Below, piece after piece: positions 1 through 12,770 of a DNA stretch of 64,000 nt (positions are counted from its first letter, which is position 1; each line of letters starts with the position of its first letter). Both the position numbers and the translations under genes were made by a program. This DNA is from Dallia pectoralis (Eukaryota > Chordata > Actinopteri > Esociformes > Umbridae), in the NCBI GenBank assembly GCA_029465975.1, contig CM055730.1, forward strand, positions 18,991,463 through 19,055,462, in the 5' to 3' direction. The notes under the pieces are model-generated. The model was not told the origin of the DNA and searched no databases. It saw only the letters and a list, made by a program, of their open reading frames with translations.

Positions 1-340
1 ACACACACACTTTGTGTCACACACACACATGTCACACACATACACACACGTGTCACACACACACATTGTGTCACATACACACACACACACGTGTCACACA
101 CACACATTGTGTCACATACACATTACACACACACGTGTCACACACACACGTGTCACAAACACACACGTGTCACACACACACACACACATGTCATACACAC
201 AAACACGTGTCCCTTATATACAAATGTGTGACACACACACGTCTCACACACACACGTCATACACCCACACACACAGGTGTCCCTTATATACAAACGTGTC
301 ACACACACACATGTGTCACACACACACACAGATACACTCA
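1..340. repeat. CA-rich compound tandem repeat with CACGTGTC units
   Basis: Alternating CA tracts are punctuated by CACGTGTC and CATTGTGTC blocks, and twice by a CCCTTATATACAAA segment (near 210 and 281). The array runs off the left edge of the window. All frames stay open through it only because CA/GT repeats lack stop codons; it is not coding. Confidence 0.9.
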
Positions 341-346
341 TGAAGT

Positions 347-1322
347 AGGGCTGTGCAATTAATAGAATTTTAAATTTAAATTTACGATTATGGCCTCCGA
401 CGATTATAAAAACAAAATAATCTAGCTAAAACAATTATTGTGCCGTTCTGTTATGTCTTTTTAAAAGACGCCGATTTCAATTTGAAGACTACATGTCCCC
501 TAAAAGAATTTATCTGGCTAAAAACCTTAAAGAGATGACAATTACTGTCACAACATGCTAGGTGAAGAGCAAAGAAATTAGCCACATGCAGAGCCAGAGT
601 CACGTTCTTTGGTATTTATTAAACAAAACAAGATATAAACTGAATGGAAAATAAAGTGTGCACTGTGCCGACTACTAAATAAACAGACATAGTATAAACA
701 AACAACAGTCACCGACATAGTCACGTAACCTGAAATAATGCGAAGCAATGTGAAAAACAAACTAGTGAATCAAGTAGACATCCTGATTACCAAAAGGATA
801 ACTGTAACTGTGGTGCATCATGAAACCTAAACCAAACGAAAGTTAACAGGTGGCCAACTAAAACCAGACACAGAGTGAGGACCGACAGTCCACCACCCTG
901 CAACAGTTACAGGCTCGAATCTGTTGAAAATGGGACTAGTTTAGCAAAATGCTGATTATAAAAGAGTTTTTAGTATGCTGTGGCACTACAACATACTTAT
1001 TATCCTTTATGTTGAGCTGATCTAATCATTTCTATGAATGGAATAAATGGTTATCAGTTGGTTGTGGAGGTGGGAGGTGGACATAGTGGATGTAATGTTT
1101 TTATCTATTTGATTTATATATTTTTATTTTATTATTTTTATACTTTTTCTGTTAAATTATATTTAGGGAAATCCACTGCTAAAAATAAAATAAAAAGTTA
1201 ATTTTATAAGTAAATGAATGCATGTTTCCAAAATCAATTAGTAAAATCGTGTTTGATAATCGTGATCTCAATTATGACCAAAATAATCGTGATTATGATT
1301 TTTGCCATAATCGAACAGCCCT
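347..1322. mobile_element. Non-autonomous hAT-like DNA transposon relic
   Basis: The left edge reads AGGGCTGTGCAATTAAT and the right edge, reverse complemented, reads AGGGCTGTTCGATTATGG, so the ends form an imperfect terminal inverted repeat rich in CGATTA motifs. Further GATTATG/CATAATC motifs sit just inside both ends. This terminal type is common among fish hAT elements (family knowledge). No transposase-like frame is visible and I could not find an 8-bp target duplication, so the copy looks old and internally deleted. The hAT class rests on end similarity only. Confidence 0.6.
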
Positions 1323-2339
1323 CGCAATAGCATGAATGAACCCATGACAACCGACATATAACAAATGGGATGAATGAATAAACAAATGAGCGATTGAACG
1401 AATAAGGAAAACAGTGAACAATTGAACACATGAAATTGAAAAGAATAGAAGATGATTGATTTCATGTGGATGATACATGAATAAGAGTGAAACAGGTTAA
1501 ATCAATGCTGGAACAACTGCACATTATTACACTGAGTAATACAACTCTCCATCTCTGTCTATTCCTCTCCTGCCCGCTCTGTCCCAGAGTCACTGTTTCT
1601 ATGTCTGCATGACCTTCCTCCCTGCTCTCTCTCCATGCATGTCATTGGTTCTTTGGTTCCCTAGGTACCGTAATTGTATGTGACAGGCGATGTCCTGCGA
1701 GCTAAAAGGAGGATTAGCCTTCTCTACACTCTGTACATGCCGAATGACACCACAGAGTCAACAATCCCTGACCTAATCCCGTCTGTGAGACTGTAATGCG
1801 CGCGTGCGTGTGTGTGTGAGTGTGTGTGTCCGAAACGGAATAATTAGCTCTGACTCGCTCTCTTTCTCACAGACACACGCGCACGCAGACAGACCCAGGG
1901 CTCCGTAGGTATTATGTGATAAATACTGATTAAACAACCGCTTAAGCTCTACCATATATTACCATCTCCAATTTCCTCCTTTCTCTTCTGAAACCAGGAT
2001 ATATCCCTTCACCACTTCCCTCTCTCCACTCCATTCTGCTCACAGCGTCGCTGCTTATTGTTTGTGTGTCCACTCATTGCATGTCGGCTTTGCAGTCATC
2101 AAATACAATCAGTACAGTACATGTGAAGCACATTACCAGAATGCTATTGTCACTGTTGCTCGCTTTGGCACAAAGGACAGGAATGCAAATAGACTAACAG
2201 GCAGCAAATGAACTTAAAGCTGTGTATTAGATATATTCCAGAGCTAGAAGACACAGCTAAGTGGTGAGATGTCTGTGAGTCCCCAGCAGAGGATACAGCT
2301 AACAGGCTAACTGGATAAACTGTCTGACTAAGAGTCCAG
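1323..2339. other. Non-coding stretch, no recognised gene
   Basis: I see no coding exon here. Around 1798-1890 a GCGTGTGTGTGTGAG-type run is followed by a complementary CTCACAGACACACGCGCACGC run, an imperfect inverted repeat that could fold or adopt Z-DNA. The rest is unremarkable. Confidence 0.5.
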
Positions 2340-3545
2340 TATATACACTGATGAGACAAAACATTATGACCCTTCACAGACATAGCCAATAACATTGATC
2401 ATCTCCTAAAAAGGGCACATGTCAAGGGTTCCCAACCATATTCTGTGTTGGGGTACTTGGTCTCTCCACAGGGGTTATTTGTTTTCTCCACAGGGGGTAC
2501 TTGGTCTCTCCAAAGGGGTTATTTGGCCTCTCTACAGGGGGTACTTGGCCTCTCCACAGGGGGTACTTGGCCTCTCCACAGGGGGTACTTGGCCTGTTTA
2601 CAGGGGTACTTGGTCTCTCTACTGGGGGTGCTTGGCCTCTCCACAGGGGGTAAATTGCCTCTCCACAGGGGGTACTTGGCCTCTCTACAGGGGGTACTTG
2701 GCCTCTCCACAGGGGGTACTTGGCCTCTCTAAAAGGGGTACTTGGCCTCTCTACAGAGGGTACTTGGCCTCTCCACAGGAGGTACTTGAAAACACTCATG
2801 ACACCATAGGCTTACTAGTGAATTAAGATAGGGCTGTACTTCAGGGCCACTCCGAGAAGAGCAAAATGCTGTTGGCGGTACAGTATTCAAATATCTGGAA
2901 CTTAAAACTGTAGAATAATGTTGTCTGTTCCAATGAGTCCAACTTTCTTTTATGTCACATGGACGGCCATGTTTGTGTGAAAACACTCATGACACCATAG
3001 GTTTGCCAATTAACTTGGGGGGGGGGGTACTTCATGGGCACTCCAAGCAGAGCCAAATTCTGTTGCTGGTGCATGGCTTGGGGGGGTGCTCCCGATCAGC
3101 GGCGGTACCACCAGTGGTTCACGGAGGTGCAAACCACAGACCAGGGTGCTGGGCGCCCAAAACTCATTGACAAGTGAGCGCAATGAACATTATCCCTTCT
3201 GGTCCGATCTGACAAAGATCACAGAATATATTAACGATGGTTATAGGGGGAATGTGTCACAACACACAGTGCATTGCACCCTGCTGTGTACGGGGCTGCG
3301 TAGGACGGTCAGAGTGTCCACGATCACCTCTCCACCAATAATGGGCAAACGAGGGTGGACGTCGATGTGACACAAGCCACCTACCTAAACATCGTTGCAG
3401 CTACGCCCGTTTATAGTAGTGGTATTCCAATGGTATCCTGGTGGCATTGGCCTCTATCATCAGGATAATGTGCCCAGCCACTCTGCACACATGGATGGGG
3501 AATGGTTCAAGGATCATGAGGAAGGGTTCTTCTACAATCATTGAT
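2340..3545 (+). mobile_element. Decayed Tc1/mariner-like transposon, expanded by an internal minisatellite
   Basis: The left part (from about 2340, ACACTGATGAGACAAAACAT) matches the terminus I know from a widespread fish Tc1/mariner-like family. From about 2826 the sequence follows the transposase region of such elements; near 3450-3490 a translated LYHQDNVPSH resembles the conserved Q-D-N-x-P catalytic block. The copy is broken by stops and frameshifts and no right terminus was found. A 22-bp minisatellite sits between the terminus and the coding part, and about 90 bp at 2788-2880 recur at 2979-3072. The family call is from recognition, not alignment. Confidence 0.7.
2445..2790. repeat. 22-bp minisatellite (about 15 copies)
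   Basis: The unit is GGGTACTTGGCCTCTCCACAGG with variants (TTATTTGG, TTGGTCTC, AAATTGCC). It lies inside the Tc1-like relic. The open frames over it on both strands are repeat artefacts. Confidence 0.93.
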
Positions 3546-4009
3546 TAAAACAATCTACAGTATAGATATTACAGCATATTAGTATCCCAATACCCCTCAC
3601 CCTCTTAGTATAATTTGTATTGCTCTAATCTTATGTTTTATGTAAGCACCTTCCTGCAACAGTAAATTCCTTGTATGTTCATAAGTTCATGGTGAATAAA
3701 CTGATTCTGATTCTGAAGATATTTTTTGGCTAACCAATTGCAACAAATACTATCAGAAGAAATGAAAGAAATGTCCAGGATTCGCACAGATTTCGTGTCA
3801 ATTCTGTCTTGGGAATTTGTCCACGTCACAATGGATATCTTCATTCTTCATGCACTGTGGGAAACAACTCCTGGCATGGTAAATTGAAACCTCACATTGG
3901 TCACCAGTGATGTCATGACGTGACTTATTCATGAGCTTTAGGAGGGTGACATACTCAAGAGGATGACGACCATAGACCGAACACCTCCATAATAAAAAGG
4001 AGATTATGA
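3546..4009. other. Non-coding stretch, no recognised gene
   Basis: AT-rich unique-looking sequence with no convincing exon, RNA gene or repeat terminus. Confidence 0.5.
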
Positions 4010-4372
4010 GACAGGATTGGGTCAGGAACGGAGACCAGGTCGGGTCAGGAACTGAGACCAGGTTTGGGTCAGGAACTGAGACCAGGTTTGGGTCAGGAAC
4101 TGAGACCAGGTCGGGTCAGGAACTGAGACCAGGTTTGGGTCAGGAACTGAGACCAGGTCAGGTCAGGAACTGAGACCAGGTTTGGGTCAGGAACTGAGAC
4201 CAAGTTTGGGTCAGGAACTGAGACCAGGTCGGGTCAGGAACTGAGACCAGGTTTGGTTCAGGAACTGAGACCAGGTTTGGTTCAGGAACTGAGACCAGGA
4301 TTGTGTCAGGGACTAAGACCAGGTTCGGGTCAAGAACTGAGACCAGGTTTGGGTCAGGAACTAAAACCATTC
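4010..4372. repeat. 22-24-bp minisatellite
   Basis: About 15 copies of GGGTCAGGAACTGAGACCAG followed by GTTT or GTC. Length alternation between 22 and 24 bp comes from GGTTTGGG versus GGTCGGG junctions. Confidence 0.93.
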
Positions 4373-5397
4373 ATGAATCATCTCTGAATAGAAGAACCTA
4401 ACATTGTCCCATACTATTTCACTGAGACACTTAACATGGTGTTCAGCCCCAGCAGTCTTTCACACAGGAAGGGAATTACTGTCTTTCGCGACCATCTTCT
4501 GATATGACCGCACACATGGATATGTTTCCCCATGATGTCCACGGACATTTGGCCCTGAATATTGCGCCCAGAATGCTACACGTGTTGGCCAGGCAGAAGC
4601 CTGCTTTATCAACAACAATACTTGTGACGGTTCACCACAGGTCAGTTTGTCGTTTGATTCTCTCCTCTGACATGCTGTCCACCCTGCTTTATTCTGACAG
4701 ACATTGATACATAGCTGGTGGTCACACCCCATCTTATATGATTCCTACTACAGATTGTATGTCTTACATTTGACAGTACACTATTGTATTGGCAACGCAG
4801 TGGCCTGTTGTGGATCAGCTATTACATGACTAATCTACCACCGTAGGTATTCTTGATTATCTAGTGAAAAATTAGCACTAACCTGAGTGAATAGCAAAGC
4901 AGTGAAGGATAATGCATAGTGCTACAATCCATGTTTAACACCCTGTGTCTATTACTAAACACTGGAACACGGTAGGCAATGTGTTGGAGGCTAGTAAAAG
5001 ACGAGTAAAGATCTTTACAAGGCTCTGAGAATTTTTACACACTCCAGTCCTTTGTCAGTTTCCACTGTAAAAAAGAAAAACGCAGAGGGAGTTGAAGAGA
5101 CGATATGGGGAGATGGAGGGAATGAGCAATAGAGGAATAAAAGAATGCAAGATGAAGAACGGTGATGTAAAGGGCGGAAGGTCATGAGGCCAGAGTGAGA
5201 AAGCTGAGCGTGATAATAATTGTGGGAGAAAGCAAACGTAAGGGAGTTTTGAATTGTGAAGACAGATATTGCAGAACAAGGAGATTTAGAAAGGCCTTGA
5301 CATGAAACAGTCCTATAAAAATGAAATATTTGTCTGTATTAAACACAATCAATGTGTGGCCAATTCACATCAATTGCAGACTGAAATATTTCTCTCT
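4373..5397. other. Non-coding stretch, no recognised gene
   Basis: Overlapping open frames of 67 and 90 codons at about 4460-4732 lie on opposite strands and resemble nothing I know. Their lengths are expected by chance. A purine-rich segment lies at 5070-5180. Confidence 0.45.
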
Positions 5398-6184
<787 letters not shown>

Positions 6185-7105
6185 TCATATTCCTGCACAT
6201 CTCTTCAGTATTCCGGCATATCTCTTCAGTATTCCGGCATATCTCTTCAGTATTCCTGCATATCTCTTCAGTATTCCTGCATATCTCTTCAGTATTCCTG
6301 CATATCTCTTCAGTATTCCTGCATATCTCTTCAGTATTCCTGCATATCTCTTCAGTATTCCTGCATATCTCTTCAGTATTCCTGCACATCTCTTCAGTAT
6401 TCCTGCATATCTCTTCAGTATTCCTGCATATCTCTTCAGTATTCCTGCATATCTCTTCAGTATTCATGCATATATCTTCAGTATTCCGGCATATCTCTAT
6501 TCCTGCATATATCTTCAGTATTCCTGCATATCTCTCCAGTATTCCTGCATTTCTCTCCAGTATTCCTGCATATCTCTTCAGTATTCCTGCACATCTCTTC
6601 AGTATTCCTGCATCTCTTCAGTATTCCTGCACATCTCTTCAGTATTCCGGCATATCTCTTCAGTATTCCTGCATATCTCTTCAGTATTCCTGCACATCTC
6701 TTCAGTATTCCGGCATATCTCTTCAGTATTCCTGCATATCTCTCCAGTATTCCTGCATATCTCTTCAGTATTCCTGCATATCTCTCAGTATTCCTGCATA
6801 TCTCTCCAGTATACCTGCATATCTCTTCAGTATTCCTGCATATCTCTCCAGTATTCCTGCATATCTCTCCAGTATTCCTGCATATCTCTTCAGTATTCCT
6901 GCATATCTCTCAGTATTCCTGCATATCTCTCCAGTATTCCTGCATATCTCTTCAGTAGTCCTGCATATCTATCAAGAATTCCTGCATATCTCTTCAGTAC
7001 TCCGGCATATATCTCCAATATTCCTGCATATCTCTCCAGTATTCCTACATATCTCTTCAGTATTCCTGCATATGTCTTCAGTATTCCTGCATATCTCTTC
7101 TTCAT
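6185..7105. repeat. 21-bp minisatellite (about 43 copies)
   Basis: The unit is TCTTCAGTATTCCTGCATATC with variants CCGGCATA, CTGCACAT and CTCTCCAG. Because 21 is a multiple of three, one frame stays open for long runs (263 and 234 codons forward), broken only where indels shift the phase. The amino acid pattern is purely the repeat, so I do not call a gene. Confidence 0.95.
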
Positions 7106-7249
7106 CAAGGCGTAATAGATCACCTGGTCAGATCACCTGGACAGATTACTTGGACAGATTATTTAGATAGAGTATATCGACAACCTTGCTGCCACTGTTT
7201 TTATCATGCTTCCAAAGACCTGACCTACCTAGAACTTAAGCCAGTTTTA

Positions 7250-7512
7250 TGCTTCTGCGTCGAATCGACGGCGTACCCTCGCAGACCCCTCTGCGTCAAC
7301 GCGAACCCCTCTCCGACCCCTACGCCGTAGCTCGACGTGCACCTCCAAAAAATTGTAACTACGCGTCAAGGCGACGCAGACCACAAGGGCTGTGATTGGT
7401 CAGATTATACATCTGGCGGTGAAATGCAACGCAACCCGACGCAGAACCATAAAACGGCCACGACGCCGTAGGAGTGACGGCGTAGCTACGCCGTGGAGTT
7501 GACTCAGAAGCA
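7250..7512. mobile_element. CpG-rich fold-back MITE
   Basis: The left end TGCTTCTGCGTCGA and the right end (reverse complement TGCTTCTGAGTCAA) form terminal inverted repeats that continue into a CGGCGTA core, and both flanks are TA (7248-7249, 7513-7514). The interior is rich in CGACGCAG/CGGCGTA motifs, in contrast to its AT-rich surroundings. It has no coding capacity. TA duplication suggests a Tc1/mariner-like or related mechanism, but the superfamily is not settled. Confidence 0.65.
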
Positions 7513-7639
7513 TAATGAGGGCTTTATGTGTGTGTGTGTGATCTGTGGGGGTTCGGGGAGGGGGAGGGCATTGGATGAAACTTTTGTGTGTAGCAACATG
7601 ACCTTCATTAAAGTTAATCTTTGGGAGCAGCAGCCAGTG

Positions 7640-7895
7640 AGCACACTGATACACACAGACACAGACACACACAGACACACACACACACACACACAGACAC
7701 AGACACCGACACAGACACACAGACACACAGACACACAGACACACAGACACACAGACACACAGACACAGACACAGACACCGACACCGACACAGACACAGAC
7801 ACACGCACACAGACAAAGACACAGACACAGACACACACACAGAAACACACACACACAGACACAGACACACAGACACACAGACACACACAGACACA

Positions 7896-7932
<37 letters not shown>

Positions 7933-8107
7933 ACACACACACACAGACACACACACAGACACACACACACCCACAGACACACAGACACACAGACACACAC
8001 AGACACAGACACACAGACACAGACACAGACACAGACACACACACACACACACACACACAGACACACACACACACAGACACAGACACAGACACAGACACAC
8101 ACACACA

Positions 8108-8170
<63 letters not shown>

Positions 8171-8247
8171 AGACACCCACACACACACACAGACACACAC
8201 ACACACACACCCACACACACACACACAGACACACACACACACACAGA
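7640..8247. repeat. Compound (CA)n / CACAGA microsatellite
   Basis: About 600 bp of ACACAGAC and ACAC tracts with sporadic CACCGAC and CCCACA interruptions. Every frame is open on both strands through repeat composition alone. Confidence 0.95.
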
Positions 8248-8404
8248 CATCTGACCATGGTAATGAAGCCTATGGCTGGTACAGTCAGGCTCAGTGATAC
8301 TGTAAGAAGTGACAGATGTGCTGTTAACATTTAGGGAGAGGTCAGTCAGTCGCAGTAAGAATATTACTCTGCTTTAGCTCAGCACCGCTTCTTATCCTCA
8401 CCCC

Positions 8405-8422
8405 ATCCCCCCCAAACACACA

Positions 8423-8454
<32 letters not shown>
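8405..8454. repeat. (CA)n microsatellite
   Basis: A short CA tract with two CAAACA interruptions, preceded by a C-rich run. Confidence 0.9.
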
Positions 8455-8539
8455 TTATTACTATAATAACAATGACATCCACAATAAGAGCAAAACGGGA
8501 AAAAAATGAAAAAGCAGTGTGAAAACTAAACTGTGTCTG

Positions 8540-8990
8540 CCCTCATGCTACACCATCACCCCCTCATCCACACCCTCATCCACTCTACCCTCACTCTGTA
8601 TCCCTCATGCTACACCATCACCCCCTCATCCACACCCTCATCCACTCTACCCTCACTTTGTATTCCTCATGCTACACCATCACCCCCTCATCCACTCTAC
8701 CCTCATCCACTCTACCCTCACTCTGTATCCCTCATGCTACACCATCACCCCCTCATCCACCCCCTCATCCACTCTACCCTCACTCTGTATTCCTCATCCA
8801 CCCCCTCATCCACTCTACCCTCACTCTGTATTCCTCATGCTACACCATCACCCCCTCATCCACACCCTCATCCACTCTAACCTCACTCTGTATCCCTCAT
8901 GCTACACCATCACCCCCTCATCCACACCCTCATCCACTCTACCCTCACTCTGTATTCCTCATGCTACACCATCACCCCCTCATCCACATA
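8540..8990. repeat. 62-bp minisatellite (about 7 copies) with nested CTCATCCAC subrepeat
   Basis: The unit begins CTCATGCTACACCATCACCC and continues through CTCATCCAC repeats to CACTCTGTAT. Copies differ in the number of CTCATCCACNCTACC sub-blocks, so the array has two levels of periodicity. Confidence 0.92.
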
Positions 8991-9474
8991 TACGTCTGGA
9001 TGGATTTAAAGCATAATTGATTGACATGAGCACATCATTAATATAAATATAAGCGACAGCGGTTGGTCACAGGAAGCTGCCTGCTGTGTGGAAGCAGAAA
9101 AGGTCACAGTTTCCCTTAATAGAAGGGTTCCTTCATTTATGCATAGACCATCCATATTATACGGATTTAACTAGGCTAGACATATGCAGACAAACTTTTG
9201 CTAGAATGAAATTTTCATCCACTGCTGAATATCCAAACTGAGTGGAGGAAGGATATTCTATATATACCGGTTATGTAAAAGCACATACGACATGCAGTCG
9301 AAAGGTTTTGTGGTTACAATAATATATACTGCAGGAATTTGGCTTACACACAAATTTGCTAACATTGGCATCCTAAACACTGTTTAACATAATCTAGTCC
9401 ATTGGATGCCTCAAACTTCAAAGCCCTCCATCTATTCATCCTCCTCATCACACATTTTCCTGCTGACAGAAACT
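8991..9474. other. Non-coding stretch, no recognised gene
   Basis: No exon, RNA gene or transposon terminus recognised. Confidence 0.5.
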
Positions 9475-11840
9475 AGCCCAACACTCACTCTACTGCCCTC
9501 TATACAGTATGGTTATTGGCCCAACACTCACTCTACTGCCCTCTATACAGTATGGTTATTGGCACAACACTCACTCTACTGCCCTCTATACAGTATGGTT
9601 ATTGGCCCAACACTCACTCTACTGCCCTCTATACAGTATGGTTATTGGCCCAACACTCACTCTACTGCCCTCTATACAGTATGGTTATTGGCCCAACACT
9701 CACTCTACTGCCCTATATACAGTATGGTTAATGGCCCAACACTCACTCTACTGCCCTCTATACAGTATGGTTATTGGCCCAACACTCACTCTAATGCCCT
9801 CTATACAGTATGATTATTGGCCCAACACTCACTCTACTGCCCTCTAAACAGTATGGTTATTGGCCCAACACTCACTCTACTGCCCTATATACAGTATGGT
9901 TATTGGCCCAACACTCACTCTACTGCCCTCTATACAGTATGGTTATTGGCCCAACACTCACTCTACTGCCCTCTAAACAGTATGGTTATTGGCCCAACAC
10001 TCACTCTACTGCCCTATATACAGTATGGTTATTGGCCCAACACTCACTCTACTGCCCTCTATACAGTATGGTTATTGGCCCAACACTCACTCTACTGCCC
10101 TCTATATAGTATGATTATTGGCCCAACACTCACTCTACTGCCCTCTATACAGTATGGTTATTGGCCCAACACTCACTCTACTGCCCTCTATACAGTATGG
10201 TTATTGGCCCAACACTCACTCTACTGCCCTCTATACAGTATGGTTATTGGCCCAACACTCACTCTACTGCCCTCTATACAGTATGGTTATTGGCCCAACA
10301 CTCACTCTACTGCCCTCTATACAGTATGGTTATTGGCCCAACACTCACTCTACTGCCCTCTATACAGTATGGTTATTGGCCCAACACTCACTCTACTGCC
10401 CTCTATACAGTATGGTTATTGGCCCAACACTCACTCTACTGCCCTCTATTTAGTATGGTTATTGGCCCAACACTCACTCTACTGCCCTCTATACAGTATG
10501 GTTATTGGCCCAACACTCACTCTACTGCCCTCTATACAGTATGGTTATTGGCCCAACACTCACTCTACTGCCCTCTATACAGTATGGTTATTGGCCCAAC
10601 ACTCACTCTACTGCCCTCTATACAGTATGGTTATTGGCCCAACACTCACTCTACTGCCCTCCATACAGTATGGTTATTGGCCCAACACTCAGTCTACTGC
10701 CATATATACAGTATGGTTATTGTCCCAACACTCACTCTACTGCCCTCTAAACAGTATGGTTATTGGCCCAACACTCACTCTACTGCCCTCTATACAGTAT
10801 GGTTATTGGCCCAACACTCACTCTACTGCCCTCTATACAGTATGGTTATTGGCCCAACACTCACTCTACTGCCCTCTATACAGTATGATTATTGGCCCAA
10901 CACTCACTCTACTGCCCTCTATACAGTATGGTTATTGGCCCAACACTCACTCTACTGCCCTCTATACAGTATGGTTATTGGCCCAACACTCACTCTACTG
11001 CCCTCTATACAGTATGGTTATTGGCCCAACACTCACTCTACTGCCCTCTATACAGTATGGTTATTGGCCCAACACTCACTCTACTGCCCTCTATACAGTA
11101 TGGTTATTGGCCAAACACTCACTCTACTGCCCTCTATACAGTATGGTTATTGGCCCAACACTCACTCTACTGCCCTCCATACAGTATGGTTATTGGCCCA
11201 ACAATCACTCTACTGCCCTCTATACAGTATGGTTATTGGCCCAACACTCACTCTACTGCCCTCCATACAGTATGGTTATTGGCCCAACACTCACTCTACT
11301 GCCCTCTATACAGTATGGTTATTGGCCCAACACTCACTCTACTGCCCTCTATACAGTATGGTTATTGGCCCAACACTCACTCTACTGCCCTCTATACAGT
11401 ATGGTTATTGGCCCAACACTCACTCTACTGCCCTATATACAGTATGGTTAATGGCCCAACACTCACTCTACTGCCCTCTATACAGTATGGTTATTGGCCC
11501 AACACTCACTCTAATGCCCTCTATACAGTATGATTATTGGCCCAACACTCACTCTACTGCCCTCTAAACAGTATGGTTATTGGCCCAACACTCACTCTAC
11601 TGCCCTCTATACAGTACGGTTATTGGCCCAACACTCACTCTACTGCCCTCTATACAGTATGGTTATTGGCCCAACACTCACTCTTCTGCCCTCTATACAG
11701 TATGGTTATTGGCCCAACACTCACTCTACTGCCCTCTATACAGTATGGTTAATGGCCCAACACTCACTCTACTGCCCTCTATACAGTATGGTTATTGGCC
11801 CAACACTCACTCTACTGCCCTCTATACAGTATGGTTACTG
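9475..11840. repeat. 43-bp satellite-like array (about 55 copies)
   Basis: The unit begins CCCTCTATACAGTATGGTTA and continues TTGGCCCAACACTCACTCTACTG. Copies are highly uniform, with rare variants (GTTAATGG, CTAATGCCC, ATGATTATT, CTCTAAACAG, CCTATATAC). A block of three neighbouring variant units at about 9713-9855 recurs at 11433-11575, exactly 1720 bp (40 units) away. The long open frames (up to 544 codons) exist because the unit has no stop in any forward frame; they are not genes. Confidence 0.97.
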
Positions 11841-11974
11841 GCAGTGGTGGTTGCATATATTTACAATACAACAAAAATGTCCTCAATATGGCAAACTTGT
11901 GACTGAATAGGATTCTCTGTGAGACAAATCTTCACACAGCAGTAAGGAATGGTAACAAAGAAAATGTATTTTTT

Positions 11975-12000
11975 TCTCTACACACCACACACACAAACAA

Positions 12001-12043
<43 letters not shown>

Positions 12044-12044
12044 G
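11975..12044. repeat. (CA)n microsatellite
   Basis: CA tract with an AACAACC interruption, between the 43-bp and 30-bp arrays. Confidence 0.93.
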
Positions 12045-12221
12045 ACACACTTACAACCAACTACACGCCTCTTTGCATTAGTGACCTGGTAAATAATAGA
12101 GTTTCTCTGACTTTCACCATTGTTCATTAGGCAGCAAGAGAAAGGCCAGGTGTTGCTGTGGAAACTGCAAACAGACAGATCTGAGTTGTAAAAATAGACC
12201 ATCACCAACCTGGTCTGAGAT

Positions 12222-12770
12222 TAAGGTTAGGGCTAGCAATAGCGTTAGGTTTAGGGCTAGCATTACCGAAAGCGTTAGGTTTAGGGCTAGCATTAGCGTG
12301 AGCAATAAGTTTAGGGCTAGCATTAGCGTGAGCAATAAGGTTAGGGCTAGCATTAGCATGAGCATTAAGGTTAGGCCTAGCATGAGCACGAGCAATACGT
12401 TTAGGGCTAGCATTAGCATGAGTATTAAGGTCAGGGCTAGCATTAGCATCAGCATTAAGGTTAGGGCTAGCATTAGCATGAGCAATAAAGTTAGGGCTAG
12501 CATTAGCATGAGCATTAAGGTTAGGCCTAGCATGAGCACGAGCAATACGTTTAGGCCTAGCATTAGCATGAGTATTAAGGTTAGGGCTAGCATTAGCATC
12601 AGCATTAAGGTTAGGGCTAGCATTAGCATCAGCATTAAGGTTAGGGCTAGCATTAGCATCAGCATTAAGGTTAGGGCTAGCATTAGCATCAGCATTAAGG
12701 TTAGGGGTAGCATTAGCATCAGCATTAAGGTTAGCGCTAGCATTTGAATAAGAGATAAGGTTAGTGGCTA
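12222..12770. repeat. 30-bp minisatellite containing TTAGGG (about 18 copies)
   Basis: The unit is TTAGGGCTAGCATTAGCATC plus AGCATTAAGG. A variant pair (TTAGGCCTAGCATGAGCACG then AGCAATACG) occurs at 12371 and again at 12521, five units apart, showing a 150-bp higher-order duplication. TTAGGG here is part of a longer unit, not a telomere tract. Confidence 0.94.

Noticed and set aside
4460..4732. 90-codon minus-strand frame with several cysteines
   Set aside because: No recognisable domain, an overlapping plus-strand frame of similar length, and no splice or start context.
7400..8334. Long Thr-His and Cys-Val repeat frames on both strands
   Set aside because: CA/GT microsatellite composition keeps all frames open.
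9817..11567. Open frames of 544 and 468 codons
   Set aside because: They lie wholly in the 43-bp array, which has no stop in any forward frame; the peptides are just the repeat in three registers.
12222..12770. Telomere or interstitial telomeric repeat
   Set aside because: TTAGGG occurs once per 30-bp unit and never in tandem.
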